Assembly (NCBI GenBank): GCA_964036295.1
Contig: OZ038464.1
Span: 1,802,501 to 1,866,500, forward strand
Origin: Plumapathes pennacea
Taxonomy: Eukaryota > Cnidaria > Anthozoa > Antipatharia > Myriopathidae
DNA length: 64,000 nucleotides
Direction: 5' to 3'
This document shows, piece after piece, positions 1-13,200 of this stretch. A program made the position numbers and the translations under genes. The notes under the pieces were generated by a model, which was not told where the DNA came from, did not search any database, and saw only the letters and a program-made list of their open reading frames with translations. The first letter of the stretch is position 1. Each line of letters begins with the position of its first letter.

Positions 1-3000
1 CATCCCGGGCGGGATCCCACCTGGGATCCCGTCCCGCCATCCCACCCGGGATTATGGAACATCCCGGGCGGGATCCCACCCGGGATTATGTAACATCCCG
101 GGCGGGATCCCACCCGGGTTATGGAACATCCCGGGCGGGATCCCACCCGGGATTATGGAACATCCCGGGCGGGATCCCACCCGGGATTATGTAACATCCC
201 AGGCGGGATCCCACCCGGGATTATGGAACATCCCGGGCGGGATCCCACCCGGGATTATGGAACATCCCGGGCGGGATCCCACCCGGGAATATGGAACATC
301 CCAGGCGGGATCCCACCCGGGATTATGGAACATCCCGGGCGGGATCCCACCGGGATTATGGAACATCCCGGGCGGGATCCCACCTGGGATCCCGTCCCGC
401 CATCCCACCCGGGATTATGGAACATCCCAGGCGGGATCCCACCTGGGATCCCGTCCCGCCATCCCACCCGAGTTAATGTAACATCCCGGGTGGGATCCCA
501 CCCAGGATTATGGAACATCCCGGGCGGGATCCCACCCGGGATTATGGAACATCCCGGGTGGGATGCCACCCGGGATTGTGGAACATCCCGGGTGGGATCC
601 CACCTGGGATCCCGTCCCGCCATCCCACCCGGGATTATGGAACATCCCAGGCGGGATCCCACCTGGGATCCCGTCCCGCCACCCCACCTGAGTTAATGTA
701 ACATCCCGTCCCGCCATCCCACCCGGGATTATGGAACATCCCGGGCGGGATCCCACCTGGGATTATGGAACATCCCGGGCGGGATCCCACCCGGGATTAT
801 GTAACATCCCAGGCGGGATCCCACCCGGGATTATGGAACATCCCAGGCGGGATCCCACCTGGGATCCCGTCCCGCCATCCCACCTGAGTTAATGTAACAT
901 CCCGGGCGGGATCCCACCTGGGATCCCGTCCCGCCATCCCACCCGGGATTATGGAACATCCCGGGCGGGATCCCACCCGGGATTATGTAACATCCCGGGC
1001 GGGATCCCACCCGGGTTATGGAACATCCCGGGCGGGATCCCACCCGGGATTATGGAACATCCCGGGCGGGATCCCACCCGGGATTATGTAACATCCCAGG
1101 CGGGATCCCACCCGGGATTATGGAACATCCCGGGCGGGATCCCACCCGGGATTATGGAACATCCCGGGCGGGATCCCACCCGGGATTATGGAACATCCCG
1201 GGCGGGATCCCACCGGGATTATGGAACATCCCGGGCGGGATCCCACCTGGGATCCCGTCCCGCCATCCCACCCGGGATTATGGAACATCCCAGGCGGGAT
1301 CCCACCTGGGATCCCGTCCCGCCATCCCACCCGAGTTAATGTAGCATCCCGGGTGGGATCCCACCCAGGATTATGGAACATCCCGGGCGGGATCCCACCC
1401 GGGATTATGGAACATCCCGGGTGGGATCCCACCCGGGATTGTGGAACATCCCGGGCGGGATCCCACCTGGGATCCCGTCCCGCCATCCCACCCGGGATTA
1501 TGGAACATCCCAGGCGGGATCCCACCTGGGATCCCGTCCCGCCATCCCACCTGAGTTAATGTAACATCCCGGGCGGGATCCCACCTGGGATCCCGTCCCG
1601 CCATCCCACCCGGGATTATGGAACATCCCGGGCGGGATCCCACCTGGGATTATGGAACATCCCGGGCGGGATCCCACCCGGGATTATGTAACATCCCAGG
1701 CGGGATCCCACCCGGGATTATGGAACATCCCGGGCGGGATCCCACCTGGGATTATGGAACATCCCGGGCGGGATCCCACCCGGGATTATGTAACATCCGA
1801 GGCGGGATCCCACCCGGGAATATGGAACATCCCAGGCGGGATCCCACCCGGGATTATGGACCATCCCGGGCGGGATCCCACCTGAGAGTATGGAACATCC
1901 CAGGCGGGATCCCACCCAGGATTATGGAACATCCTGGGCGGGATCCCACCTGGGATCCCGTCTTTGCCATCCCACCCGGGATTATGTAACATACCAGGCG
2001 GGATCCCACCCGGGATTATGGAACATCCCAGGTGGGATCCCACCCGGGATTATGGAACATCCTGGGCGGGATCCCACCTGGGATCCCGTCTTTGCCATCC
2101 CACCCGGGATTATGTAACATCCCAGGCGGGATCCCACCCGGGATTATGGAACATCCAAGGCGGGATCCCACCCGGGATTATGGAACATCCTGGGCGGGAT
2201 CCCACCTGGGATCCCGTCTTTGCCATCCCACCCGGGATTATGTAACATCCTAGGCGGGATCCCACCCGGGATTATGGAACATCCCAGGCAGGATCCCACC
2301 TGGGATCCCGTCCCGCCATCCCACCTGAGTTAATGTAACATCCCGGGTGGGATCCCACCCGGGATTATGGAACATCCCGGGCAGGATCCCACCCGGGATT
2401 ATGGAACATCCCGGGCGGGATCCCACCCGGGATTATGGAACATCCCGGGCGGGATCCCACCTGGGATCCCGTCCCGCCACCCCACCTGAGTTAATGTAAC
2501 ATCCCGTCCCGCCATCCCACCCGGGATTATGGAACATCCCGGGCGGGATCCCACCTGGGATTATGGAACATCCCGGGCGGGATCCCACCCGGGATTATGT
2601 AACATCCCAGGCGGGATCCCACCCGGGATTATGGAACATCCCAGGCGGGATCCCACCTGGGATCCCGTCCCGCCATCCCACCTGAGTTAATGTAACATCC
2701 CGGGCGGGATCCCACCTGGGATCCCGTCCCGCCATCCCACCCGGGATTATGAAACATCCCGGGCGGGATCCCACCCGGGATTATGTAACATCCCAGGCGG
2801 GATCCCACCCGGGATTATGGAACATCCCGGGCGGGATCCCACCCGGGATTATGGAACATCCCGGGCGGGATCCCACCCGGGATTATGTAACATCCCGGGC
2901 GGGATCCCACCCGGGATTATGGAACATCCCGGGCGGGATCCCACCCGGGATTATGGAACATCCCGGGCGGGATCCCACCCGGGATTATGGAACATCCCGG

Positions 3001-5337
3001 GCGGGATCCCACCCGGGATTATGTAACATCCCGGGCGGGATCCCACCCGGGATTATGGAACATCCCGGGCGGGATCCCACCCGGGATTATGGAACATCCC
3101 GGGCGGGATCCAACCCGGGATTATGTAACATCCCAGGCGGGATCCCACCCGGGAATATGGAACATCCCAGGCGGGATCCCACCCGGGATTATGGAACATC
3201 CCGGGCGGGATCCCACCGGGATTATGGAACATCCCGGGCGGGATCCCACCTGGGATCCCGTCCCGCCATCCCACCCGGGATTATGGAACATCCCAGGCGG
3301 GATCCCACCTGGGATCCCGTCCCGCCATCCCACCCGAGTTAATGTAACATCCCGGGTGGGATCCCACCCAGGATTATGGAACATCCCGGGCGGGATCCCA
3401 CCCGGGATTATGGAACATCCCGGGTGGGATCCCACCCGGGATTGTGGAACATCCCGGGCGGGATCCCACCTGGGATCCCGTCCCGCCATCCCACCCGGGA
3501 TTATGGAACATCCCAGGCGGGATCCCACCTGGGATTATGGAACATCCCGGGCGGGATCCCACCCGGGATTATGTAACATCCCAGGCGGGATCCCACCTGG
3601 GATTATGGAACATCCCGGGCGGGATCCCACCCGGGATTATGTAACATCCCAGGCGGGATCCCACCCGGGATTATGGAACATCCCGGGCGGGATCCAACCT
3701 GGGATCCCGTCCCGCCATCCCACCCGGGATTATGGAACATCCCGGGCGGGATCCCACCTGGGATTATGGAACATCCCGGGCGGGATCCCACTCGGGATTA
3801 TGTAACATCCCAGGCGGGATCCCACCCGGGATTATGGAACATCCCGGGCGGGATCCCACCTGGGATTATGGAACATCCCGGGCGGGATCCCACCCGGGAT
3901 TATGTAACATCCGAGGCGGGATCCCACCCGGGAATATGGAACATCCCAGGCGGGATCCCACCCGGGATTATGGACCATCCCGGGCGGGATCCCACCTGAG
4001 AGTATGGAACATCCCAGGCGGGATCCCACCCAGGATTATGGAACATCCTGGGCGGGATCCCACCTGGGATCCCGTCTTTGCCATCCCACCCGGGATTATG
4101 TAACATCCCAGGCGGGATCCCACCCGGGATTATGGAACATCCCAGGTGGGATCCCACCCGGGATTATGGAACATCCTGGGCGGGATCCCACCTGGGATCC
4201 CGTCTTTGCCATCCCACCCGGGATTATGTAACATCCCAGGCGGGATCCCACCCGGGATTATGGAACATCCCAGGCGGGATCCCACCCGGGATTATGGAAC
4301 ATCCTGGGCGGGATCCCACCTGGGATCCCGTCTTTGCCATCCCACCCGGGATTATGTAACATCCCAGGCGGGATCCCACCCGGGATTATGGAACATCCCA
4401 GGCAGGATCCCACCTGGGATCCCGTCCCGCCATCCCACCTAAGTTAATGTAACATCCCGGGTGGGATCCCACCCGGGATTATGGAACATCCCGGGCAGGA
4501 TCCCACCCGGGATTATGGAACATCCCGGGCGGGATCCCACCCGGGATTATGGAACATCCCGGGCGGGATCCCACCTGGGATCCCGTCCCGCCATCCCACC
4601 CGGGATTATGGAACATCCCAGGCGGGATCCCACCTGGGATCCCGTCCCGCCATCCCACCCGAGTTAATGTAACATCCCGGGCGGGATCCCACCTGGGATC
4701 CCATCCCGCCATCCCACCCGGGATTATGGAACATCCCGGGCGGGATCCCACCTGGGATTATGGAACATCCCGGGCGGGATGCCACCCGGGATTATGGAAC
4801 ATCCCAGGCGGGATCCCACCTGGGATCCCGTCCCGCCATCCCACCCGGGATTATGGAACATCTCGGGTGGGATCCCACCTGGAATCCCGTCCCGCCATCC
4901 CACCCAGGATTATGTAACATCCCAGGCGGGATCCCACCTGGGATCCAGTCTTGCCATCCCACCCGGGATTATGTAACATCCCGGGCGGGATCCCACCCGG
5001 GATTATGGAACATCCCAGGTGAGATCCCACCTTGGATCCCATTCCACCATCCCACCTGGGATTATGGAACATCCCAGGTGGGATCCTACCTGGGATCCCG
5101 TCTTGCCATCCCACCCGGGATTATGTAACATCCCAGGCGGGATCCCACCTAGGATCCCATTATGGACATGGCAGTCAGGACCTCAGGTGGGATCCCATGT
5201 GGTTTCCAGGTGGGATTGGTGGGATCCCACCTACCTGGGTGGGATCCCAGGGAGGATAGCTAAATCCCACCTGCCAGGCGGGATCCCAGCTGGGATCCCA
5301 TGTGGTTCCCAGGTGGGATGGTGGGATCCTGCCTCCT
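1..5337. repeat. 34-bp palindromic GC-rich satellite/minisatellite array
   Basis: About 155 tandem copies of a 34-bp unit with core CATCCCGGGCGGGATCCCAC followed by CCGGGATTATGGAA. The core is a near-perfect palindrome centred on GGATCC, so a single unit can fold into a hairpin. Higher-order structure is visible: blocks recur at offsets of about 897 bp (121 and 1018), 2,003 bp (1118 and 3121) and 2,114 bp (1618 and 3732). Variant units carry GTCTTTGCC or GTCCCGCC spacers. Units decay from about 4900 to 5337. The long open frames here (proline/glycine-rich, on both strands) come from the repeat and are not genes. Just right of the array, 5340-5430 matches 35739-35860 of copy B, which places the array inside the intron between exons 39 and 40 of copy A. 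Copy B has no such array. Confidence 0.95.
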
Positions 5338-5434
5338 TTTTTACCTGGGTACCCTTAGTTCCCAGTGATAGGGCCAATTTTCAAAGAGATAAGACCAAAT
5401 TCCCAAAGGGATAGTCCAATTCTCAAGGGGATAA

Positions 5435-5669
5435 GGTTATGCCCATACGTATCCGTTTCTCTATGAAAACGCAAATTTTGTTCCTTGTGAATTGGCCTTC
5501 TATCCACACATATCCGGTGAATACGGTAACGAAAATGGAAACTTTTGAAAACGCTCTCTAGAGTGAAAACTTTTGAATACGATACTTATACGTGTGGATG
5601 CAGAAACGTTTGAAAACGAAAATAAAAGCTTCCGTTCTGAAAGGAAAACGGATACGTGTGGACAGGACC
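5435..5669. mobile_element. MITE, PIF/Harbinger-like (TAA target duplication), in copy A
   Basis: A 235-bp non-coding element with imperfect terminal inverted repeats of the type (C)CATACGTATCCGTTT / AAACGGATACGTGTGG, flanked by TAA on both sides (5432-5434 and 5670-5672). The counterpart at 35866-36097 sits at the same place in copy B, so the insertion predates the A/B duplication. The three-base TWA-type duplication suggests PIF/Harbinger mobilisation; this is inference from TSD length only. Confidence 0.7.
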
Positions 5670-5803
5670 TAATACCATTTCCCAAAAGGATAAGACCACT
5701 TCCCAAAAGGGGTCGACCAATTCCCAAAGGCAGGGTGATACTAGGTCTAGACTCCTTGAAAAATGTGAGAGCCCTTGGAATTGCTCAGAATTAATAATCT
5801 TAC

Positions 5804-6455
5804 CCTTAGAGCGCAGTATACCAACAGGGTTGGGCGTGTTCTTCAGAAGTGAGACACGGAGATCCACAGGAATGTCCTTGGAAGAGGGAGGGGTGTAGTT
5901 CTGTAAAGACAAGAAAAAATCAAGAGTTCTCAGAGAGTTCTGAGAAATAACCACTAATGGAAAATGCAGTTTAAAATTGTGTGAGAGGATTTCTCACCCA
6001 AGTTCCATCTGAAATTTCTCTTCCAGTCGTAGGGTCACGAAACACATTCTCCGTGAGCCAGTAGCCAAGACCGAAAACAAAGCCACCCTCCACCTGCCCC
6101 ATGTCAATCTCTGGGTTGATGCTGCAAATTAAACAAATTAAAAATTGTCGGACAGAGCAGAGTAAAACAGTCACGAAAGATCTGCTGATGAAACCAGTTC
6201 ACACTAATGATAATGATGGACAAGTTTTGATGGTTATAGTGATGGTGGTGATATCGATTGTGATGGTAGTGATGATGACAATTGATGATGATGGTGGTGA
6301 CAATGATGACAATGATGATGGTAGTGATGACGATTGATGATGAGGGTGGTGACAATGATGACGATAGTGACGGCGATGATGATGATAATGATAATGATGA
6401 TAATGACGATGTGATAATGAAGGTGATGGTGAGGATAATGATGATGGTGGTAATA

Positions 6456-6493
<38 letters not shown>

Positions 6494-7153
6494 AATGATG
6501 TGATAGCGATGAAAGTGATGATGATGACGTGATAACGATGAAATGATAAAAAAAAATGAAGGTGATGATGATGGTGGCAACGATGCTAAAATTGTGTAGG
6601 TGATTAGAATGCACATTACAATACCAACTGCTCCCTACCTCTCCCCACAATCATACAGAATGTCTGATCTTAGTACATCCCTCTGTCCAGTCAGCACGTC
6701 CACTTCGACTTCAGTACATCCCACGCCGTATGCACAGTATGACTTTTCTCGCGGCTCTCCAACGACCCTGCGATGAAAATCCCATAAATCAGAGCAAAAG
6801 TTAGGAATGCTGCATTGGTTCAGTGTATATCTTAGAGTAACTACAAATATAAATAAATAGATGAGACACGCTTAAAAGGAGTTGATTGCTTGCAGAGAAC
6901 ACCTGATTAAACCTTAAATGCTCCTTGAACTATACTGTCTCTCTGAGGAGGTATGGAGAACTGAGAATCTCATCGCTTGCATAGCCAGCAGCCGATCAAG
7001 CTGTCTTCATGTCACCACATCAGTTATTCTGCTTTCTAACTTATCGTGTATAAGTATGATGATGGTGATGTTGAAGACAAGGATGATAATGATGATAATG
7101 GTGGTGGTGATGATGTCAATGATAATGACGATGGTGATGATAATGGTGATGTC

Positions 7154-7245
<92 letters not shown>

Positions 7246-10200
7246 CGATGATGATGATGACGATGATGATGATGACGATGATGATGGTGGTGGTAGTGGT
7301 GATGATGATGATAATAAGTGTCTAGAGACAGTTTTTGATAGTGGAGAGTTTAAATGTTGACCCTTACAGGTGCTGTACTGACAGGTCCACGTTCTTGTGA
7401 TAGCAAGCCTTTACGAGATCTTTCCACGAGGCGTCCTTCATCGTTTCTCTAACAGGCGCGATTCTGTCATTTAGGATCTTGCAGCACTCCATTGCACCCT
7501 AAACCAAAAACGTGACCAACATTAATCAGCATTCACAGATGCACACAGATTTCAGAGCGAGTCCGAGTCCATCTACAATATTCGGAAATAAGAAAATGTT
7601 CTTAAAAACATCCAAAACATGAAAATCGACTTGAAGTCCAAATTTTCAGACAGAACCTTTGGCGCCATTTTGAAAATCACCGACGTCATACTGGCAGCGA
7701 TCCCTGTCCTATTGTTTACCTGCCCAAGAGTAGATCAACCTTAATTTTCTCCTTAAGTTTCGCACCAGAGACATATTATCCAGTGCGGAGAACTTGGCTT
7801 TTGATACTTTGCTCATATAAAAGCTGACCAAACTATCAATTCTTACTACATCACTCGTACATTTAATAAATTTCCACTGGTTTGCCGTGGTGTGGACTCT
7901 TATTTACCACAATTTACGTCATCACATGGTCAAAATGTTGTGGACTCACGAGGCGCTTCGCCAAGTGAGTCCACAACAAATTTTGACCTTGTGATGGCGT
8001 AAATCATATAAAAGCTTAGAAGGTTAGGAGAATCTGCATCTCGATTATCACTCGTCGGATGCGACATGCAGTCTCCGACAGCTTGCAAGGCTGATTTTCG
8101 ATCAAAGAAACAAATCAACCCGGCGATTTTCCGTGACATGACGTCGCGTTAAGAAGCATTTTACGTGTTGCAACCTAACTTGTACGATAAATTAGCCCGT
8201 CACCTTTCCCTCAACAAAACGGCAGCACACCAACCTTACAGTTGACTTCACTTCCAACACTTCCTCCTGTAACAAAACCTAAAAAAATGTAGCGTCCATT
8301 TAAATTTTGGAGTCTTGAGTGGGCACCGTGAAAATATGTTATTTAGCCATACGGTCAGAATATTTCTGAATACGCAGTCATTGTACAAAACTGTTGATTC
8401 AGGTGAAGATTTTGTACCTCAGTGTAACGCTCGTAAAACCTCGAGATTTAGCCAAGAAACTCAATGTTAGGACAAGATACTAAACTATAAGCTAGTTCAA
8501 TACATTTTCTATAACATAAATCGTGCACAAAATAGTATAATGAGACTTGTGCAGGTTTACCTCGATTAGAGGGTTTGCACGGCCATGTTGGATGGCAGGA
8601 ACAATGAAATATTTTTCCATAACAGCAGCATTTCTTTCCCAGAGGATTTGAATTCTACTGTTCCTGCCATCCAACATGGCTGCCGTGCAAACCCTCTATT
8701 AGAGAAAGTTAGCAGTAATGCTGACGAACGTCTGACTCAAAGGGAGTACTTTTGTAGTGTCCCTTGAATGTGACAAATGTCATAACTGCACAACACACGG
8801 CAAAGACACATTGTAGCCAGTAAAATGAAAGCTGTTTGCTACGTAATTCCTCTTCATGTCACATCTTGCAAACAGGGTTTCAAAACCGTCCTCAATTCTT
8901 TCGTAATCTGTGTTCTGATCTGGAATGTTACGTTGGTTGTGATCGTCCGGGTTAGCGTAGTCTTCACTTTTAAACTCCTGGATTAGAATTCTTTACCTAG
9001 TAACCTAGTCTGGCATTGTAATGTAGATATTCGTTTTCGTATAAAACGATGTCATCACGTGACTTACTGTTGGGACTGCTGATGGTCGTGAGCTCTTTGA
9101 TGGAGATGTAATCAACTGGAATCCCCAATTCTCGCGCTGTGACTTGCGCAACCTAGACAAACCAAAACACGCACACCGTGAAACGCGATCAATAGTTCTG
9201 CCAGGACACAAGACCCAACTCCTGCCCCCCGTGTGAGAGGCCCCCCTGAATTATATACGCACAGATGCACTATGCACTACAAGCGCACAACTCCCCCGGG
9301 GGGGGGGGGGCAGCATTACCTTGACATTGATACCTTGGCCCATTTCGATGCCTCCATGAGTCACCACGACTGTACCGTCAATGTGATAGATAGATACCAT
9401 CACTGTGAATTTGCAATAGGAACTGTCAATGTTGTATTTGCTCGGCACCACCGAGAGACCTCGCTTGCGCCAAAGATTTTCCTGCAATAAAACAAAGAAA
9501 TGTTGCTACTTCAAGAAACGAGAGAAACCAACAGCAGCAAGAAGGGGAATTTGGAAACATGGTTGGGGGCTGGAATTCACAATGGCTTGGAATCTAGATT
9601 CCAAAATAGTTTGGCAGCTGGAATCGTTTGGAATTCACAAATTCACTCACAAGAGATGTCAAATAAAGACAATTTCAAAAAAAAAAATCACAAATTAGTT
9701 TTGACACTAGGCACGTGAACAATCAAAATGCACGTTTCTCTCTGACTGTTTATTGGTTGAAATCGTGATTATTCTTTTGCTCAAATTCATTCAAACCTCG
9801 CTCGATGAAACGATTTGTTTTAGGACAAAAATAATTACCTTGTTAAATTTCTCGGCAGCAATTTTTCGCTTCTCAAACTCAGAAGATTTCAGCAAATCTG
9901 CAAATGATGCAAAGCCATTAAAAAAACACAGCAAAATTGACCTTCATTAATTGATAACATTTGATTTCAACAAGGAATATTAGACATGGAATACTTGAAT
10001 TACACCAGCCAAAAGGTATCCAGGAATTGCCTCACAATCCCCCAAACTATTGCAGCCCAAAATCTTCAAAGTTAACCTTAGAAGACATCAACTTGCACAG
10101 AACAAAAAGCAACAAGCCCAAGAGAGAACCGTCAAGTGTAAACGAATCAGGCAAAGACAAGAGATATATGCGTCAAGCGAAAATGAGTGTAAAGTTGGAA

Positions 10201-13200
10201 TTCTTATGCGTACGCTTTGCGCCGTTCGTGAAAACGAGGCTGAAGAGAACCGTTACTCACCTGTCCATAGTGTGGAGATATTACAGTAAGGAACAGGAGT
10301 TCCTCTGGGTGTTAACTAGAAATCAACGAAGCGAATATTTTAATCCACAAGGTTTATCAAAACAATCAAGACATTGTTAAATCAGTTGAGCTTGAGATAG
10401 TCGGCAGCCCAGAGTCGAAGGATGAAATGGGTGAAGGAATTGAAAAAGACAGTTAACATAAAGAAAAAACTCTACATTAAAGCGATTACAGCAAATAACC
10501 ATTCAGCGAGAGTATGATTACAAGCGGACATCCCATGAGCTGCATTTGCTGTCATTTTAAAAACCGAGTTCGCCACATTATCCTCTCAATGAAATGAGCC
10601 TGCAATCACTGCGTGGAGAACTTAAAAGCGGTTTTCCTATTAGGGATTCTAAACTCCAGTGGTATTAAAAATATATAGTTTCGTCGATACAGTGACTGAA
10701 AAGCACTAACCTGGCCCGGCTGGTAGAGGTTCGAGAAACGGACCTCTTCTGGTGATCTGTTCAACACCTTGGCCACGTGTTCCATCATGGATTCCATCAA
10801 AAACACCATCTGAACATCACCTGTAGAAACAAAACAAAAACACCACATCAATGAAACAAGCAAAATAACTAAAGATAAGACCTGAATATAACAAAATTAC
10901 AAGACCAGAAACAAAACATAATTGGTCAGATTAGGAGGTAGGTCAAAACAATAGGGTGTAGTGTGAAATGCCAGTTCAAAGGTCAACTTCAAAACCGGAG
11001 ACTGCAGTGTGAAATGCCAGTTCAAAAGTCAGGTTACGACGAACTTGAAGACAGGAGGGTGCAGTGTGAAATGTTAGTTCAAAGGTCAGATTATGACAAA
11101 CGTCAAAATAGGAGAATGGACGTTGGCGGTCACTCATTCAATAAAGAAAAGCCTTATTTTGATAACGTTCTAGCAAAGTCCTTACCAGGGCCTCGACACC
11201 ATGTGTTACTGGCGGTGTTTGTACGACAGCTGACGTGGGAGATGCTCCAGTTAGGACAATAATACACTAAAAAACACAAGTTAACTCTGGTTCACGTGAA
11301 AAGATACCAACTTCCGCCCCATCTCCCTTTACTCCCTACCTCCATCTTCCTTCTTTCTTCCTCCCGCCCACCAATCTATCCATCCATCCTTTCTTCGTTT
11401 CTTTTTCTCCCCCTTTCGTTTCTTCCTGTGTTCCCTCGTCCTCCCCCTTCCTTCTATCCATTTTCCTTCCCCTTCTTTCCATCTACATATCAATGCATCC
11501 ATCCCTCTTCGTTTTCTTTCCTCCTCTTTCCCTTCTTCCATTTCCCTTATTTACTTATCTATTCCTTACCTCTGCTCATCCCACTTTTCCCTCCCTCTTT
11601 CCTATTTTCCTTCACTTTCTGTCTGTCCTCTCTGCTCTCTATTTAATTTCATATTTACCTCCCTCCTTTAATTACCGGACACATACCATTATCCCAGTGA
11701 CCTGTAGCAGCAAACAGATTCGTATCATTCACAGAGTAGCCATCATCTGAATAATAAGTCGCTTCGATGGCTTGGAGGACTCCAGTATTGTCGACAGCAA
11801 TCTGGTACCAAATATGTTACATCATCAATAGAGTTTCCTCTTAAATGGTTGGGAGAATTTACATCATAATCTTGGGAGTGAAAGGGTTAAGGAGACTGTA
11901 ACAGAACCTTGTACTTTGCCAAGAAGGGGGACCTGTTTCCCGCCGTTTTCATGTTTGTGTTAAAGTTTAGATTCATCCGCACTGGTCTGAAAACACAAAA
12001 AAGCGACAGCAATCGTGAGATTCTTGTGAGCAAAACAGGCCATCTCCAAGATCCTGTTACATGCGGAACCTGTCTTATGATTGGATGAAAATGAACATAG
12101 AAGTAAAACAAATTTATAGACGGTTTCGCACTAGGCCTCTCTATCACAAGCATGCAATGCACTTGAGTGTGATTTGCAACAGCTCACCATTGCTACGGGG
12201 GAAGGGGCAGCTTGTCTTAGCTGTGATTTTATACGTGATTTTCATTGTGTTCCAACTATATTTTTTTATGTGGATTGCAGGAACTAGATATCGACAGCTA
12301 ATTAATGGTTAATAATCAGATGGTTTTCCACTGCAAACTCCCCTATTGAACCTTATATTCTTACTACTTTTCGCAGTTTTGAAAACGTTGTTTCTCACAC
12401 ATAAGTATTCAACGCATAACCTCTAAATCTTCGGTAACTAATATTTCTGCTCCGCTCTTTTTACCTATTGAGTCTGTCTTTTGTAGCTTGACATTTAACT
12501 TATGACAGTGAAGCAAGCACATTGTAATGATGTGAACACGCTTTGATGAAAACACTAAAAGACGCTTTAATACCAAATAAGGTCATCCTTACTAAATAAG
12601 GTAGAGTATGAGTAGAGCTATCGTAACAAACATAAACAAAGATCCGCCTATTGGAAGTCGACTGGTAAATGATAAGTTGTGTAACCCACGTCACCACACC
12701 TGCTAAGCATTTTAGCTGCTATGGCACTGTACGCTGCAATCTCAGTAGCCTTCGCTGTCTTTGCACCAAATCCACCGCCAAGTCTTCTAGTGACAACTTT
12801 AACACTGCGAGACAAGAAAATCCATCAGGAACACAATGGGCCAGCTCCAGTCAATCCCGGATAACACCTAAGCTTTGAGTTCATCTTTCACATTCGAAAC
12901 TCACAGACGCGATATTCAAACCAAAAGATTGTCTACTAGTCAAATATTTACTTGATGTACATGAACCAGAAGCCAACGTAGTGAGCGATTGGTTCTACTT
13001 TGAAGAAGAAACCAATATTATAAAATAACTATGATACTACGCGCACTCTGATTGGTTAAAAAACCATTATTACCAATATTAGCAGTGCGAGAAATCGCCG
13101 TCACCACTTCTTTGCTTTCTTGCACAAATGACACAAATGACAGTCAGTTTTTGCTTTTGTTCCTTATTGGCATATCCTCCTTATAGCAATTAAAGGCATC

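Noticed and set aside
121..4917. Long open frames of His/Pro/Gly/Arg-rich repeats (MEHPGRDPTRDYGTS...) on both strands
   Set aside because: They follow the 34-bp satellite in all frames; the unit length is not a multiple of three and no start or splice context is special.
6181..6200. CTGATGAAACC as a second hammerhead core (also 36788)
   Set aside because: No stem II or separate GAAA block follows; simple chance match beside the GAT repeat.
6104..7360. Poly-Met, poly-Asp and His/Ser-rich frames over GAT repeats (also 36750-37277)
   Set aside because: Microsatellite shadows in introns.
11296..11646. 116-codon Ser/Pro/Phe-rich frame (also 41938-42351)
   Set aside because: Polypyrimidine intronic tract.
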